The notes: generated from the sequence alone by a model not told the origin. Shown: positions 31,745-43,084, numbered from the stretch's first letter. The stretch is 64,000 nucleotides of DNA from Congeria kusceri (GCA_027627225.1 JAPFQT010000087.1:608501-672500); one strand, 5' to 3'. Made by a program: numbers and translations.

Positions 31745-32430
31745 ATGCCCCAATCACAAATAAGAAACTGCCCCCGGACGGCGTCTGTTTTATCCAAAAC
31801 CGGGCAAAATTGGACGGTTTCCGCCTAGCAGCCTGGCTGTCAATCGGGCGGCGGCAGCTGAACATTTTGCTTATCGGACGGCGCCCGTAGAAGTTTAAGA
31901 AATATTTAAAAGTTAACGGCGACCGGGCAATTCTTTTCGGAGTCCGGGAGTTCGAAAACACGTCGGCCGGGCACAGTTCGATCGCCGGACGGCATTTTCT
32001 TGGATCGGGCTATGACCGTACGATTTTTCTACTTAAAAAAAACAACGTCCTATTCCAACGGCGAACGTGCGGTCACCTTCCTGGCGCCGGCAGGCGACCG
32101 GAAAGGCACCGACCGATGTACAGTTATCGTCAGGGTTTCAGGCGGCGCCTGCACCGATATTCACCGCACGGGCGCCGTCCGGTCATCCGTCGGTCGCCGC
32201 CTGTTGCTCAAACTGTTTGTTCCCCATGTCAGTCAGCGAAAACCGACCGGCGCCCTCTTGAGTTTGTGACCACGCGAGGCAAAACATATATAAATCCCCC
32301 GGCGTCTGTCAGATTCCAAAAATTGCCGATGCTTTACCGTTCGTTAAATTCGGACGGCGTACGTTCTATTTGTGACCTAGGCATTAATGGCGGACCCGCG
32401 TGTTTATGTTGTGGTACCGGCGTTATTTAA
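31745..32430. repeat. GC-rich degenerate island with CGGACGGCG motifs
   Basis: A markedly GC-rich block in AT-rich surroundings. CCGGACGGCGTCTG, TCGGACGGCGCCCGTAG, GCCGGACGGCATTTTC and TTCGGACGGCGTACG repeat at irregular 40-60-bp spacing, and inverted forms (GGGCGCCGTCCGG) occur in the second half. TCACAAATA near 31753 and its inverted partner TATTTGTGA near 32368 bound the block. Open frames here are GC-driven and have no known domain. It may be an old inverted-repeat element or a CpG-rich minisatellite. Confidence 0.55.
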
Positions 32431-32689
32431 ATTTTAGAGTTCAGATTACATCCTTATAAGTACCAGTAATTAATTATCCAATCATTCATACCACCATTGT
32501 CAAATGAAATTACAAAGCACTGTATCACTTTTATATATATATGTAAATGAAAATCATGGCATTTAAATCTATATTGAACTGAATGTTAGTAATATCCTAG
32601 GTCGACCCTTTTACTTTTTTCGCCAACAGCAACATGCAAACAAGTAAAAACAAAAATAATGATGTATGACGAAAATAAACATCCAACCC

Positions 32690-33130
32690 GTGTCTATGAT
32701 ACAGAAAGCACGGGCTTTTGACCCACATCCGAGGACGACAGCAATGCTTCGTGATTAATTACCCGCTACCGAATGTATAACAGACCGTCCTCGACGACCT
32801 AAGAGGATATCCCTGAACAAGACACGTTTTAACCTACCCCAGAATGAATTGGAAACAGTGTCACGGCGACATGGCGGTACAAAGACGTGAAAATGGCATG
32901 CGACGTAGACGTCCGAGAGTTGGAGTACAACTTAAGGCGAGTCACCGTGCACTGCCGTTGATTTGAACCAGACGACATGCTCGATGAGTACCTACTCGTC
33001 GTAACCGGAAATGACGACAGAGCGCGCGTGTGCACGAGAGGCCATTTCGGAAGTGGGACCGTGATTTTTTAGGGCTACATGGACTACATTGTAAAATTAA
33101 ACGTGTTATTGTGAACGGGAACTTAAACAG
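32690..33130 (+). pseudogene. Tc1-like transposase pseudogene 3
   Basis: GCGACGTAGACGTCCGAGAG, then GGCGAGTCACCGTGCACTG, CCAGACGACATGCTCGATGA and GAAATGACGACAGAGCGCGC align in order with Tc1 pseudogenes 1 and 2. Only short fragments of the SHRALPLI and NDDRARV type are readable. Stops and frameshifts are present throughout. A nested-hairpin element interrupts the downstream part at 33175. Confidence 0.68.
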
Positions 33131-33174
33131 GGAGCGTTATAAACAGAGTTTTAGAGACCACACGGTAAACCAAT

Positions 33175-33507
33175 TATTCTAACATGATACTCGCTAGATT
33201 TTCTGTAGACAAAGAACAAAATTATCGTTTTTTAACTACCCAATAAACAACGCAAAAAGAATTCCTGATTCTGAGCGGGGTATAGAAAAAGTAGCTCCAA
33301 TTACAATTGCAGAAATATATGTCAGATCATATAAGAATCGAAATAATTTTCACATTATCGTTGCTTATCGGCCAATAAACAACTCTTCGTCGTTCTGATG
33401 CGTGGTTATTAAACAATTCGGGCTAGCGTTGTTTGATTCCTGGGCATCAGAACTTCAAAGCGTTGTACATTGGCCGATAAACAATGATAAATCGACACTA
33501 TTTCTTC
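33175..33507 (-). mobile_element. Nested-hairpin element, full-length copy, minus strand
   Basis: ATTCTAACATGATACTCGC begins the right module on this strand. The palindrome (outer arms GCTTATCGGCCAATAAACAA and TTGGCCGATAAACAATGA) ends near TATTTCTT. The corresponding place at about 10470-10490 lacks it, so it inserted after the two Tc1 segments diverged. Confidence 0.82.
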
Positions 33508-34648
33508 AACTAGTATACAGTAAACCGGAGTATGATGATCGCACACTACAACGTTTTATGCCACATCGCCATGGAAACTTTCCAACGATTTAGTTCACTC
33601 CCTGGCAAGAATCGGAAGCCGACTGTCTGCAATCAAGGAAAGTCATCACACATCCAGCAAATACATAAATTCCAAGCGAAAAACAAGACACCGGTGAACA
33701 GAGCTGTAAGAGATGACACAAATTATGACTTTGAGAATTTTGCAATTTATACCAATGAAATAAATACAGTACTCGGGAAGCGTTCGAATGATCTTTCATC
33801 AAGTACTGGTTCTACCCAGGGAATGGACTCTAAAGTGTCAATTAGCTGGCTTAAACAACATAATGCCCACAGATTTGAGAATATAGCCCCCCCCCACCCC
33901 CGATGCGTTGTCAAACTAATCTATTTTGTTTAATTCAATATAGCAATTAGTTTGATATCTACCTTGATGAATACAACATGCAAATTCATGGCAACTCGAT
34001 TCGCAGTCGTCAACTTCAAAGTTTATAGATACATTTATACACAAGGTCTCAACAATCGTGCAGAATAGTTACGTCTACATATTTTGTAAAACTGGTAACT
34101 AAATAAATGCCAAAAGAGCATTTCTTATAATAAAGCTTCTATATTATTATTTTTACGAATCTACAAAGATAGTCAAGTCACATAGTATACAATTTAGCCA
34201 TGTTAGGAATTCACTTACGGACAAATTCATTGCACGTGTAGAACCAGAATAACACAGGCTTCAAATATTCAAATACTTCAAAATGCAGACACTTGATTAT
34301 GAAGAGGGTCTTTGGCAATCCTTTTCAATGTAGGAATAATTTAACACAGCACACCACCAGGGCAACAAACACCTTTCCCTCCGACAGCCCGATACTTAAC
34401 CACGTATCTAAGACATGTATCACGTGCAATAAGTACACAAATGATAACGCGGCGAAATAATACAAAATTATATGAAATCAGCATTTTCTACCGTTTAAAT
34501 AAGACATATGTACTAAGCCTACAATGTATTATAATAACTGATATCAGCACCTATATAAATCTGAGAAACTGTGATGAATAGACAGAAAAATCAATTAAAT
34601 TTGCGAATTCGTGACCCATGCGTCTGTGTTACGAAGCGCAGCCTTGCA
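33508..34648. repeat. Tc1-flanking segment duplicated at 10.5-12.15 kb
   Basis: GGAGTATGATGATCGCACAC, GGGAATGGACTCTAAAGTGT, GTAGAACCAGAATAACAC and CACGTGCAATAAGTACACAA align in order with 10491-12150. A 133-codon frame at 33532-33933 lies within it but has no recognisable domain and ends beside a poly-C run. Confidence 0.6.
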
Positions 34649-34972
34649 TAATGCACCTATCAATAGGAAAGAGCAGTAGGCTGACCAAGGGAATTGACAA
34701 ATTGTAGTTTATTTCTAATTCTCCACCCTAGAGCCAAGCATATTTGTCTCAATCCCCTCAGTGGGAGATGCTATATGTCTATCAAATGGTCTTACGGCCT
34801 AGATTACTGGGATAATATCCGACCAATGCCTATTACCTATTACTTACCCCGGGACCCGCAATCGTTCGGAATGTCACATTTCCGCCTGTCGGAAACCGCT
34901 TTCAGTCTAAAGTCCAGTATTACCACCGCTCCCCCCCCCCCCCCGGCTGGGAAATCATTAATAGGTGCATAA
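34649..34972. mobile_element. Harbinger-like MITE, 318 bp, TAA target duplication
   Basis: TAA-TGCACCTATCAAT at the left and ATTAATAGGTGCA-TAA at the right: inverted ends flanked by a 3-bp TAA duplication, as in PIF/Harbinger elements (TWA targets). The interior matches the G/C-rich body of the 764-bp element at 62.07 kb (CCACCCTAG, TTCCCGGGACCCG-like, CCGCCTGTCGG). No transposase. Confidence 0.82.
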
Positions 34973-34984
34973 TTATCGTAATCA

Positions 34985-35740
34985 ATGACACCTTAATAAA
35001 ACAATAAATCTTTACACCACTTATAAACTCTGTCAATAACTAAGACGGCAAACTATCAAGATATACAACAATTGTTCAAATGTTATAACGCTGTTTTGTG
35101 TTACAAGTCATGTTTGTACTCAAAACGCTAATAAAACCCAAAACTGATTTGATACCGAATGGTATCTGCGTCGAGCCGTTTACTTTTGTTACTTAATAAC
35201 ATGAAAGGGCATAACCAAAATAAGCATTTAATCCGTATTAATAATTTTAGGTAGCAAGGAGTTTCAGCGACAGCCGATGACGATAGCAACGCTTCGTCAT
35301 AATTCCCAGCTGCCGGAAGTGTAACGGAATGTCGCATACGACTTATGGGGAAAAGTTACAATCCCTGAATAAGACGCAAACAACTTTAACCCGTCTCTGC
35401 AAACAATATGCGCTGGAAACGGCAAATCACACTCAGCACGCATCAAGGCCCATTAGCGATATGACGGTACGTAAACTGATAACGTGCATTAAAACTGGGG
35501 CAACTCTACGTCCGAAATTCCAAGTACCATTTACGTTAAGACAACGTGCATTGGCCCAGATATGTTCGACGTTCAAGGGTCGACTGGGCTAGCGTTGTCA
35601 ACACTGATAATTCCGTTTTAACGCTACCGGAAGTGACAACTAGGCACGTGCACCATCGTAAATGGGACAGTTTTCACGATGGCGTGTGCACGAGAAAGGA
35701 CAATTTGGAGGTCGTAACGTGAAGGTTAAGGGCAGTATAT
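34985..35740 (+). pseudogene. Tc1-like transposase pseudogene 4
   Basis: The upstream region (CAACAATTGTTCAAAT, GATACCGAATGGTATCTGCG) matches the 5' flank of pseudogene 1 at 9.7-9.85 kb. From 35329 an 87-codon frame is open and includes TLRPKFQVPFTLRQRALAQI, equivalent to the arginine-rich stretch before the first catalytic Asp in Tc1 transposases. The catalytic region is missing or unreadable. GTGCACGAGAAAGGACAATTTGGAGGTCG near 35690 is the remains of the GGG-VMVWGG stretch. Confidence 0.65.
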
Positions 35741-36632
35741 CTTTACCTCATAAATCTCAACTTTTTATTATGAATGGTTTGCCGACACTTATTAACATGC
35801 ATTTTTGCGACCACGCATTATACCAATCACACAGGAAATAAGGTGGTTGGATATGATGGTTAAATACCAGTAAATAGTGGGGAATCCCCCGGTGGTCCAC
35901 CCAAAGGTAGGCCATATATTGAATACTTGTATTTTTTTTCTTCTGTTCGAAGAGAAATTTTACACAACGTACACTGGTGTAAATGGTTATTTCCTGAAAA
36001 CGAACCTGACTCCTGTGCTTTTGATGTAAGGTGACACAGCCTTAATTGAAAGCTGAATTCTCAGAAGTTTATGTGTAGACAGGATGTGGTTTTTGTCGAA
36101 AAGGCGACTGCATTCTGTGCTTCTTACGATGACTACAATTAAGCGAGATGCATTTTCTTGCAAGTAGCATAACATATCGTTTGTATTCGAAATTTTCCAA
36201 AGAGACCAGACTCGTGAATCAAAGGAAAATGGCGAAAGACGCCAGGAGATTTTGCTATTTTACAATGGGAGCCTATGGGAATTGGATTTACTGGTTTCTA
36301 ACATAAAAAGGCAATGCTTGCATTTTCGGGAATGCTGCACGTTGTCCTACAAATGACAGTTTAAAGGGACACAATCCGTGTTACATCATGATACAATCTC
36401 GGCTGTCGTTATTGTAACGTTTGGGAATTTCAAATAATTACTGAAACTGACCAATAACAGTCACTGCAAAGTAAATATGCTAAAATAAAATAACAGTGTA
36501 TAAAAAAGCGAAATAACACTACGGACATAATACTATACTGTAAATACCGTTTCGTTTCATGAGTAATCATCAGTTGAAATTGATAAAATTATAAAGCGTT
36601 TGGAAGCTAAACGATGGAATAATTTGGACTCG
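35741..36632. repeat. Probable Tc1 3' flank and unassigned DNA
   Basis: GGGAATGCTGCACGTTGTCC and AGTTTAAAGGGACACAAT at 36333-36380 match the block after pseudogene 2 (12948-13010). The remaining sequence is AT-rich and unassigned, with a CCCCGGTGGTCCACCC-like stretch near 35890. Confidence 0.45.
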
Positions 36633-36850
36633 ACTGACTGGCCGAGTGGTAACGGCGTTAGCCTTTTGCTCCGGAAGTATAAGGTTCCGGAAAGCCGGTG
36701 GGAGCAACTTTTTTATTTTCTGGTTTATATATCCCGTTCTTGTTATAATACTTGAGCTATCGTTTAGTTCGGATGCTTAAATCTGTCTAGTTGAGACATT
36801 TTAATGGCATACTTTAAAACAATCAGTGAATAGGTCCCTTTAATTCACTT
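36580..36850 (+). repeat. tRNA-derived SINE, box-A bearing
   Basis: GACTGGCCGAGTGGTAACGG (36636-36655) is a Leu/Ser-type box A. A weak box B, AAGGTTCCGGAAAGCC, follows at 36681. The flanks AAAATTATAAAGCG and AGTGAATAGGTCCC are shared with the 2.7 kb fragment. The cloverleaf cannot close, so it is not a functional tRNA. Confidence 0.55.
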
Positions 36851-37119
36851 ACATTTTTAACTCATTGTGTTAAAATAAATCTCACCGTCGTTGGCTGGAA
36901 TTCTTATTCAACTGAAGCTTTATTCGGTATCATTTAATTTTAAAAGAAATAGAGGACATTAAATTTTGTTGGTTTCGGTAGAATATCTATTTTAATTCAC
37001 GAGTGATCATAGACATTTATATTTTCACGAGTGGCGCAGAAAATCATACTCATACACATCTTCATGCTCTTTTGGTAAGTAAACGTGCATCTCGTTCTAG
37101 ATCTTTTATATCAGAATAA
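36851..37119. other. No gene seen
   Basis: AT-rich spacer. Confidence 0.5.
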
Positions 37120-37530
37120 ACACAACTTATCTTTGCTGACTTCCACTTCTCGACAACAGCGCTGCACAGTCCACGTTCTTGTTTGTAGTTTTGTTTCACG
37201 TGCACATATATTAAAATTTAAAGTTCATTATGAAAACATATTTCCAAATCGTCATTAGTTTAAAATATGCGTTAAATTACAAGCACGGAATTCTGCACGG
37301 TCTGAATTTCCAAACTCCAATACATACTTGTCAAAACGCAACAAAAACATACCATAGATGTCTACGTATACAAGAAAACACACGGCTTACACGAAAATAT
37401 TGTACCGTTCCTTTACTAATTGATTTCCTGTAAAACATCGTGCAACGGATTGAAATTAACAATGCAGTATAATCCTTTCTTTACAACTTTAAAGGCGCTG
37501 TGTCGTAATTGTCGTGTCAGGTTGTCCTAT
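37120..37530. repeat. Segment similar to 14640-15200
   Basis: ACTTATCTTTGCTGACTTCC, AACAGCGCTGCACAGTCC, GTACCGTTCCTTTAC and TTTAAAGGCGCTG are collinear with 14.66-15.17 kb. Confidence 0.5.
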
Positions 37531-37856
37531 ATGAAAGATATAACAGAAAATAAAAACAAAATAGTTCACGTTCAAACGTGTTAAAAGTAAAAGGAAATAA
37601 AACATACATCGCGAAATCTTTCATAAGAAAGTAAAGAAAACGATTTACAAACAGTCGTACATGAAGTGCAGCTACACTTATTTTAAAGATGCTCTTAAGT
37701 TTAAAACAGCAACAGAAGTACACTCAACAACCTTTTCGAATTGGTCCCTTTTCATTTAAGATTTTCTCTAAACTGAATCAACGAAATTACGTGAAAATTT
37801 GAGCAAATGTATTTGTCGTACTTTTCTATCGATTTGTGTATACATTTCGTAACTAT
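37531..37856. other. No gene seen
   Basis: AT-rich spacer. Confidence 0.5.
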
Positions 37857-37943
37857 TTAAGAAATAATTTTCGATGTATCATTGCTTATCGGCCAATAAA
37901 CAACGATATGCAGTTCTGATGCGCAGGAATTAACAACTCGGAT
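37857..37943 (+). mobile_element. Nested-hairpin family, 5' fragment
   Basis: TTAAGAAATAATTTTCGATG, GCTTATCGGCCAATAAACAA and GTTCTGATGCGCAGGAATTA, then the homology stops. Only the left arm remains. Confidence 0.78.
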
Positions 37944-38187
37944 CATTCTAAAGCAGGCAAGGATATACTATTTAATAAAATGTTAGTTGAACTCTCAGGT
38001 ACCGACATTTTAACACGCGTATGTCACATTCAAGAAAAGATCAAAACATGACGCCAGTGGCGTAGTTACGTAGTTATTTCAGCTTTCTTGGGATCGCAAA
38101 ACGGTAAAAACTGGATCAATATGCTATTGTTTTTCGCTCGCTTCGCTCGCTCATATTCGTACAATACAAAAAGTACTCAGTAAAACA
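37944..38187. other. No gene; TCGCTCGCT stretch
   Basis: TTCGCTCGCTTCGCTCGCTC at about 38136 is a short imperfect GCTC repeat. Otherwise unassigned. Confidence 0.5.
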
Positions 38188-38200
38188 TACTCTGTGTGTG

Positions 38201-38232
<32 letters not shown>

Positions 38233-38243
38233 TGTGTGTGTGT
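38188..38243. repeat. (GT)n with embedded (GTGC)n microsatellite
   Basis: A TGTGTG run of about 24 bp, then GTGCGTGCGTGCGTGCGTGC, then TGTGTGTGTG. It can adopt Z-DNA. Confidence 0.95.
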
Positions 38244-39263
38244 TTGAATGTAGTCAGCTATGAATTTCACACGTTTAAAGAAGTTCTTAAACGCCAACGT
38301 GCAAGGTGCGAGCGGTCCGCTGCATGATGAGGCTGATAACGTACCTGCGATCAACCATGTACAGATAGGCTTTCAAGCCTTGCAATGATGCGTCTTATTT
38401 TTGATAGTACGATTTTTACAGTTATATTAAACTGTTAATCCAGGTTATTAAGTGTTTCAAACTGAATAAGTCCGGTATTAATTTCTAAAGTAGATATTGT
38501 TCTTCTCAAACCCTACTACTTTCGCGGTTATGGACACGACCGGACCTTCGTATTGTATAATTTACATCAACACTGTATTCAATACGAGTAAGCAAAGATA
38601 ATTCCACATTTTAGTATATATTAGTATATATTACTATCAGTATATTAAAACTATACTTATTCATTTATAAACGAAACTATTTTATATATATTTTTGCTTG
38701 TCAATAACATCAGGTATGACAACGCGTATTATAAAAACGAAATCCGAAACGCCTATCTGAATGTTGATGTTCAAGTGACGTAATCACATATATTGACAGT
38801 TAAGATGCAGTGTTTTTCATGTAAATCCAGCCAGATCTGCTACAAAAGCGGCCCAAAATTATGCTGACATGCACAACAATGTGTCATCCACATGAAAAGC
38901 GTGGTTGTTTTGACCGCGATTTATATTATAAAAATTTAGCAGCGCAGAGAACTGAGATACTTACTTTTGTATAAAAATCTAAATTGAATGATGGTGAAAA
39001 ACGTGAACAGTTGTGCGTGTGAAAATTAAACATTTTATGATATGCAGAAAATCTACTTTTTCCATTTAAGAACGATTTTCCTATTCTGTCAGGGAATTGT
39101 CCTAAACGCAGAACTGCTCACGGCCCTTCATACTGTTAAATGAACAATCGAAGAACATATGCTGCAATTATGCTAAACTTAATGAAAGCTTTTAAGTAAG
39201 TTTCATTACCGCATTCATGGTATAAGTGTAACACGACCAGCATATATACCTATCCACGAATAG
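38244..39263. other. No gene seen
   Basis: AT-rich, unique-looking kilobase with no recognised feature; TTAGTATATATTAGTATATA repeats near 38612. Confidence 0.5.
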
Positions 39264-40469
39264 TTTAAAGACGTTCGCAACAATTTCCTTCAATTTTTTT
39301 CCAACGACAGATTTTCTTAAAACTTTGCACAAACATGCATCAATGTATCCTTAAACTATAACAGTCTTAAAAAATAGGGGTCATCGGCTTTTTCCTGGAA
39401 ATATTGAATTTTGAATACGGTACCTGTCGAAGTCTTTTTTCAATTAGTGTTACTTAGAATGTTGAATTATATAAAGCGTTTATATTCAAACAATGACTGA
39501 GATTGTTAAATGCATCTTTTTTTAAATGTTTCGTTTGGTAATATACAAGTGAAGTTTAATGATAAAACGCGCTTTATCTACAGCTATCATTTACCAAATG
39601 ACTTGTAATGGGCGCTTAATGATTAAGGTGAATTTTGCATTAAATTTGCCTGTGAAAACATCAATAATTTATCAAATATACGAATATCTTTTATTCTAAA
39701 CGATCCCACATACATGCGTCATTGTATACTGAAACTAAAACAGTTTTAAAAAATAAGGGTAACCGGCCTTGTTCCGGAAATATTGGGTTTTGAATACGGT
39801 ACCTGTTCAAGCCCCTTTTTCAGTTTGGATTTTATTCAATGTTTTAAGTATATAGGATAGTTCTTTTTCAAACAAGGTTATGGTTCTTTCAACTGATATG
39901 TTTGTACATGCTTTGTTTGGCAATATACATGTGTATAATGACGTTTTATCTACATTTACTGCTTAAATAATGAATTTGATTGGACATTTAATTGTGTCAA
40001 ATGGGAACTAATAATGCTTTCTGAAACTTCACTTTTATCAAATGCATATTTTGTTCCAAACGACAGAGTTTCTTAAAATTTCGCACAGACATGCACTAAT
40101 GTATATCTACACCAAAACATTAATAGAAAGAATGGCTTACTGAACTTGTTTGGGGAATATTGAATTTCATATAGGGTACATGTGTAGCCTTTTTCCTGTT
40201 TCGTTTTAATATACATAAACAACGTATCAACAGAATGAAGATATTTAATGGATCCTTTCTGAACTAAATTTGTTTGGAAATATATTGCATAGTGTGTTTT
40301 TGGCTATTATATATGCTTTATGAACTTTTACTATTAAAACTTGCTATTTATTTTGAATGGACATTAGAGATGAGATTCGTTTATTGTAACTTATACACAA
40401 TAAAGAAAAAAATGAAGTAAAAGGAGAAATTAAACCAAATATTTTCTTTTTGTTGCGAACGTCTTTAAA
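39264..40469. mobile_element. 1.2-kb TTAA-type TIR element with three 379-bp repeats
   Basis: TTTAAAGACGTTCGCAACAA (39264-39283) and its exact reverse complement (40450-40469) bound the element: a perfect 20-bp inverted repeat. TTAA lies at both outer edges, consistent with TTAA target duplication (piggyBac- or Kolobok-type). The interior holds three diverged direct repeats; TACCTG/TACATG recurs at 39421, 39800 and 40178, each after a GGAAATATTG(G/A)(A/G)TTT-like stretch. No transposase frame. It is non-autonomous. Confidence 0.9.
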
Positions 40470-41312
40470 TTCCTTCCGAAGTATTGTAGAGGAATAATTT
40501 CCATTCATTAATATCACAAACATAAACAAGTTTATTTGAATATCACAAACATTACCATGTGCTCTCCTGTGTGAAATAGTTTAATTGCTAAACATGTGAT
40601 ATCCAATTGCAATGATTGGATAAAATTGAAGAATAATTTGATTATGATAGACATTTGTGGAAGCGTCCATTATATGCGGGACGGGTCAACGCTTTCTGTA
40701 TGTTTATCACTTGCACCACGTGCTTAACATCAGTAAGCGTCTTAGTCAACATTGGATAGATATAGAGCATTATTGCGCATTGAAACTTGACCATCTTCTG
40801 ATTAGTCTTTTTCCCGAAAAAGGTAAAACACATAAACGAAATGACAACTCATTGGTACAGTAAATGTTTGTATATTTACACTACTATCTAAGCGCAGGAG
40901 CGGATCCAGCATTTCGGGTTAGGGAGGCGTAAACCTTTGATCGTGCAGTTATAACCCCATGATGTCTATGGGTCTGCATAGATCAGCTACAGATCCGTAT
41001 CAAATATATATAATAAATCTTTGCATATCATCATCATCATCATCATAATCATTGCCATCGTCAAATCAATTGTTTTGGCATAATATGTTCGAAAGACATG
41101 CTGGTTCATCTGTATGTTATGCACCTGTTTTGGCGGTAAATTGCCCTTGTATATAATTCCACATTTATATAGCACTCTTTTCATAATGGATATACGTTCA
41201 AAAGTGTTTTACACTATATATACACTCAATGTATATTCTACATGCATATGTACAAAATTAAGTCCCATTATAAAACATAACTATGAGCCCTAAACAATAT
41301 TTTAAACAACAC
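40470..41312. other. No gene seen
   Basis: AT-rich. (ATC)n run ATCATCATCATCATCATAAT at 41029. No coding signal beyond short frames. Confidence 0.5.
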
Positions 41313-41314
41313 AT

Positions 41315-41462
41315 GTTGACAAAAGCTCCCACGGCGACTTTTCTTGTTATAACAGTAACATGTTCACCAGAAACCAATGGCATCAGATTATTTACATTAG
41401 TATGTTTATAGCTTTTTTGTCACAGGTTACAAACAATACTGCTCAATTCAATAAAAAGAGAA
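41315..41462. repeat. Dispersed repeat pair with 57.70 kb
   Basis: TTGTTATAACAGTAACATGT, TCACCAGAAACCAAT and TTTTTTGTCACAGGTTACAA are collinear with 57695-57835. Confidence 0.6.
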
Positions 41463-41579
41463 ATACATTATTAAATTACATGCATACGTGATCATATTTT
41501 TTAAATATGGAAAAAGATTTGCCACAAATACCAAAGACATTGGGAGATTTGGTAATCATGATTACGCATCTAAGTAATA

Positions 41580-41915
41580 TTGTAACGTGATACTCGCTAA
41601 TGTTTCTATGGACAAAGAACACAATTATCGTTGTTAAACTACCCAATAAATAAAGCAAAAAGAAGTTCCGATTCTGAGCGGAGCATAGTAAAAATATGTT
41701 TCAATTACAATTGCAAAAATATTGGTCAACTCATCTTAGAAGCGAAATAATGTTCGCATAATTAGTGTTTATCGAGCACTAAACAACTCTTTGTCGTTCT
41801 GATGCGTGGCTATTAAACAACTCGGGCTAACGCCTTCTTGGTTTAATTCTTACGCATCAGAACTCCAAATCGTTGTTTATTGGCCGATAAACAACGATTA
41901 ATAAAAAATTAATTC
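41580..41915 (-). mobile_element. Nested-hairpin element, full-length copy, minus strand
   Basis: ACGTGATACTCGC starts the right module on this strand; the palindrome has centre GGGCTAACGCC and outer arms TTATCGAGCACTAAACAACT and TTATTGGCCGATAAACAACG. Complete at both ends. Confidence 0.82.
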
Positions 41916-42145
41916 TAAATTAATTAACAGAAATGCGTCTTCGACTGCAAGTTGTTGTTTGATTTATGATCCTTTATACTCGTTCATTTGTGCATCATAT
42001 TTTACACCACTTTCATAATTTGCAAAACAAACAGAACTCACGATCTCTCGATCCATTTCACTGCTCCATCTTAATTTTTATACGAAACTACCCACTGAAT
42101 ACAACATTCCATGTCCTTTTGGAACCGATATTTGCGTACATTATA

Positions 42146-42372
42146 AAAGAAATGATTTTCGATTTAAAGTTGTGTTATCGGCTAAAAAACCGCATCAGAA
42201 CGACAAATCGGTGTTTATTAGCCGATAAACAACGATAATACGAAAATAATTTCGATTCTAACATGACCTGACAACATTTTATGCAATTACAGTGCGAAGT
42301 ATACAGTTTCTGAACTATTTTTCGGGTTGTTAGTTTAACAACGATGAATTTTGTTCTTTGTGTATAGAAAAC
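42146..42372 (+). mobile_element. Nested-hairpin element, palindrome-deleted copy
   Basis: The left arm TTATCGGCTAAAAAACCGCA joins directly to CATCAGAACGAC, so the inner palindrome is deleted. The right module starts GATTCTAACATGACCTGAC and is cut at GTATAGAAAACAC. It resembles the copy at 61059 in using CCTGACAAC/CCTGGTAAC and TTTTTCGGGTTG, a subfamily. Confidence 0.75.
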
Positions 42373-42628
42373 ACCCTCGTGGTTTAATTCCTACGCATCA
42401 GAACTCCAAATCGTTGTTTATTGGCCGATAAACAACGATCAATCGAAAATTATTTCTTAATTCTAACAAGACCCGCGCAGAGTGATTCTGATTTGACATA
42501 TTTTTGCAATTGTAATTAAAACTACTTTTTACTATGCTCCGCTCAGAATCGGGACTTCTTTTGCGTTGTTTATTGGGTAGTTTTGTTCTTTGTCTATAGA
42601 TAAAAATAGCGAGTATCATGTCAGAATG
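42373..42628 (+). mobile_element. Nested-hairpin chimera: inverted arm plus right module
   Basis: CCCTCGTGGTTTAATTCCTA...TTGGCCGATAAACAACGATC is the left half of the palindrome in reverse orientation, ending TTATTTCTTAATTCTAAC. A plus-strand right module follows at once to ATCATGTCAGAAT. The modules are thus joined in the opposite sense to normal copies. Confidence 0.75.
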
Positions 42629-42689
42629 TGCGTTTTATATCAGTCATACAAAAGCAAAACATATATAATGATGCGTAAAAAGTCACAGT

Positions 42690-43080
42690 TCATTGGAAAG
42701 CGGAAACACCTAAAATGCCAATTTTAGATAATTCATTACCTTAACTCCACAATTCTTGGTGCGAGTTGGCTGATAATCGAACTCTGCCGAAATATTATGC
42801 CAGCAAAGATTTTCACGAAGTTGTAAAAAGATCAGATGAAAACTTGTGGACTTAGAGATTGTAGATAATTCAAGGGCCATAACTCCACAATTCCTGGGGC
42901 GATTTGGTTGATTATCGAACTTGGCCGAGATATTGTGCCAACAAAAATTTTCAGGATGTTTTGTGAAGATCGGATGAAAACGGTTGGACTTTTAGAGCGA
43001 AACGAAAGTTGTCTACCGACGGACAGCCACACCGACATTAGCAACCAATATACCCCATCGTCTTCGACGGGGGGCATTAC
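42690..43080 (+). repeat. 146-bp tandem dispersed repeat (CATAACTCCACAATTC)
   Basis: Two units, with AACTCCACAATTC at about 42744 and 42890, sharing TGATTATCGAACTTGGCCGA, ATATTGTGCCA and AGATCGGATGAAAACGGTTG. Ends GTCTACCGACGGACAGCCAC then CGACGGGGGGCATTAC, the usual tail of this class of bivalve repeat. Array B starts right after. Confidence 0.72.
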
Positions 43081-43084
43081 TAAA

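Noticed and set aside
31743..32430. Overlapping Arg/Pro/Gly-rich frames in the GC-rich island
   Set aside because: Frames in several phases and both strands are open only because GC-rich DNA has few stops; no domain was recognised.
33532..33933. 133-codon frame as a host gene
   Set aside because: It overlaps Tc1-related duplicated DNA, includes a poly-C-adjacent end, and its counterpart at 10.5-10.95 kb is not open.
36636..36710. Functional tRNA-Ser/Leu gene
   Set aside because: Box A is good, but box B is GGTTCCGGAAAGCC, the T-arm cannot close, and the same flanks occur in another SINE-like copy.
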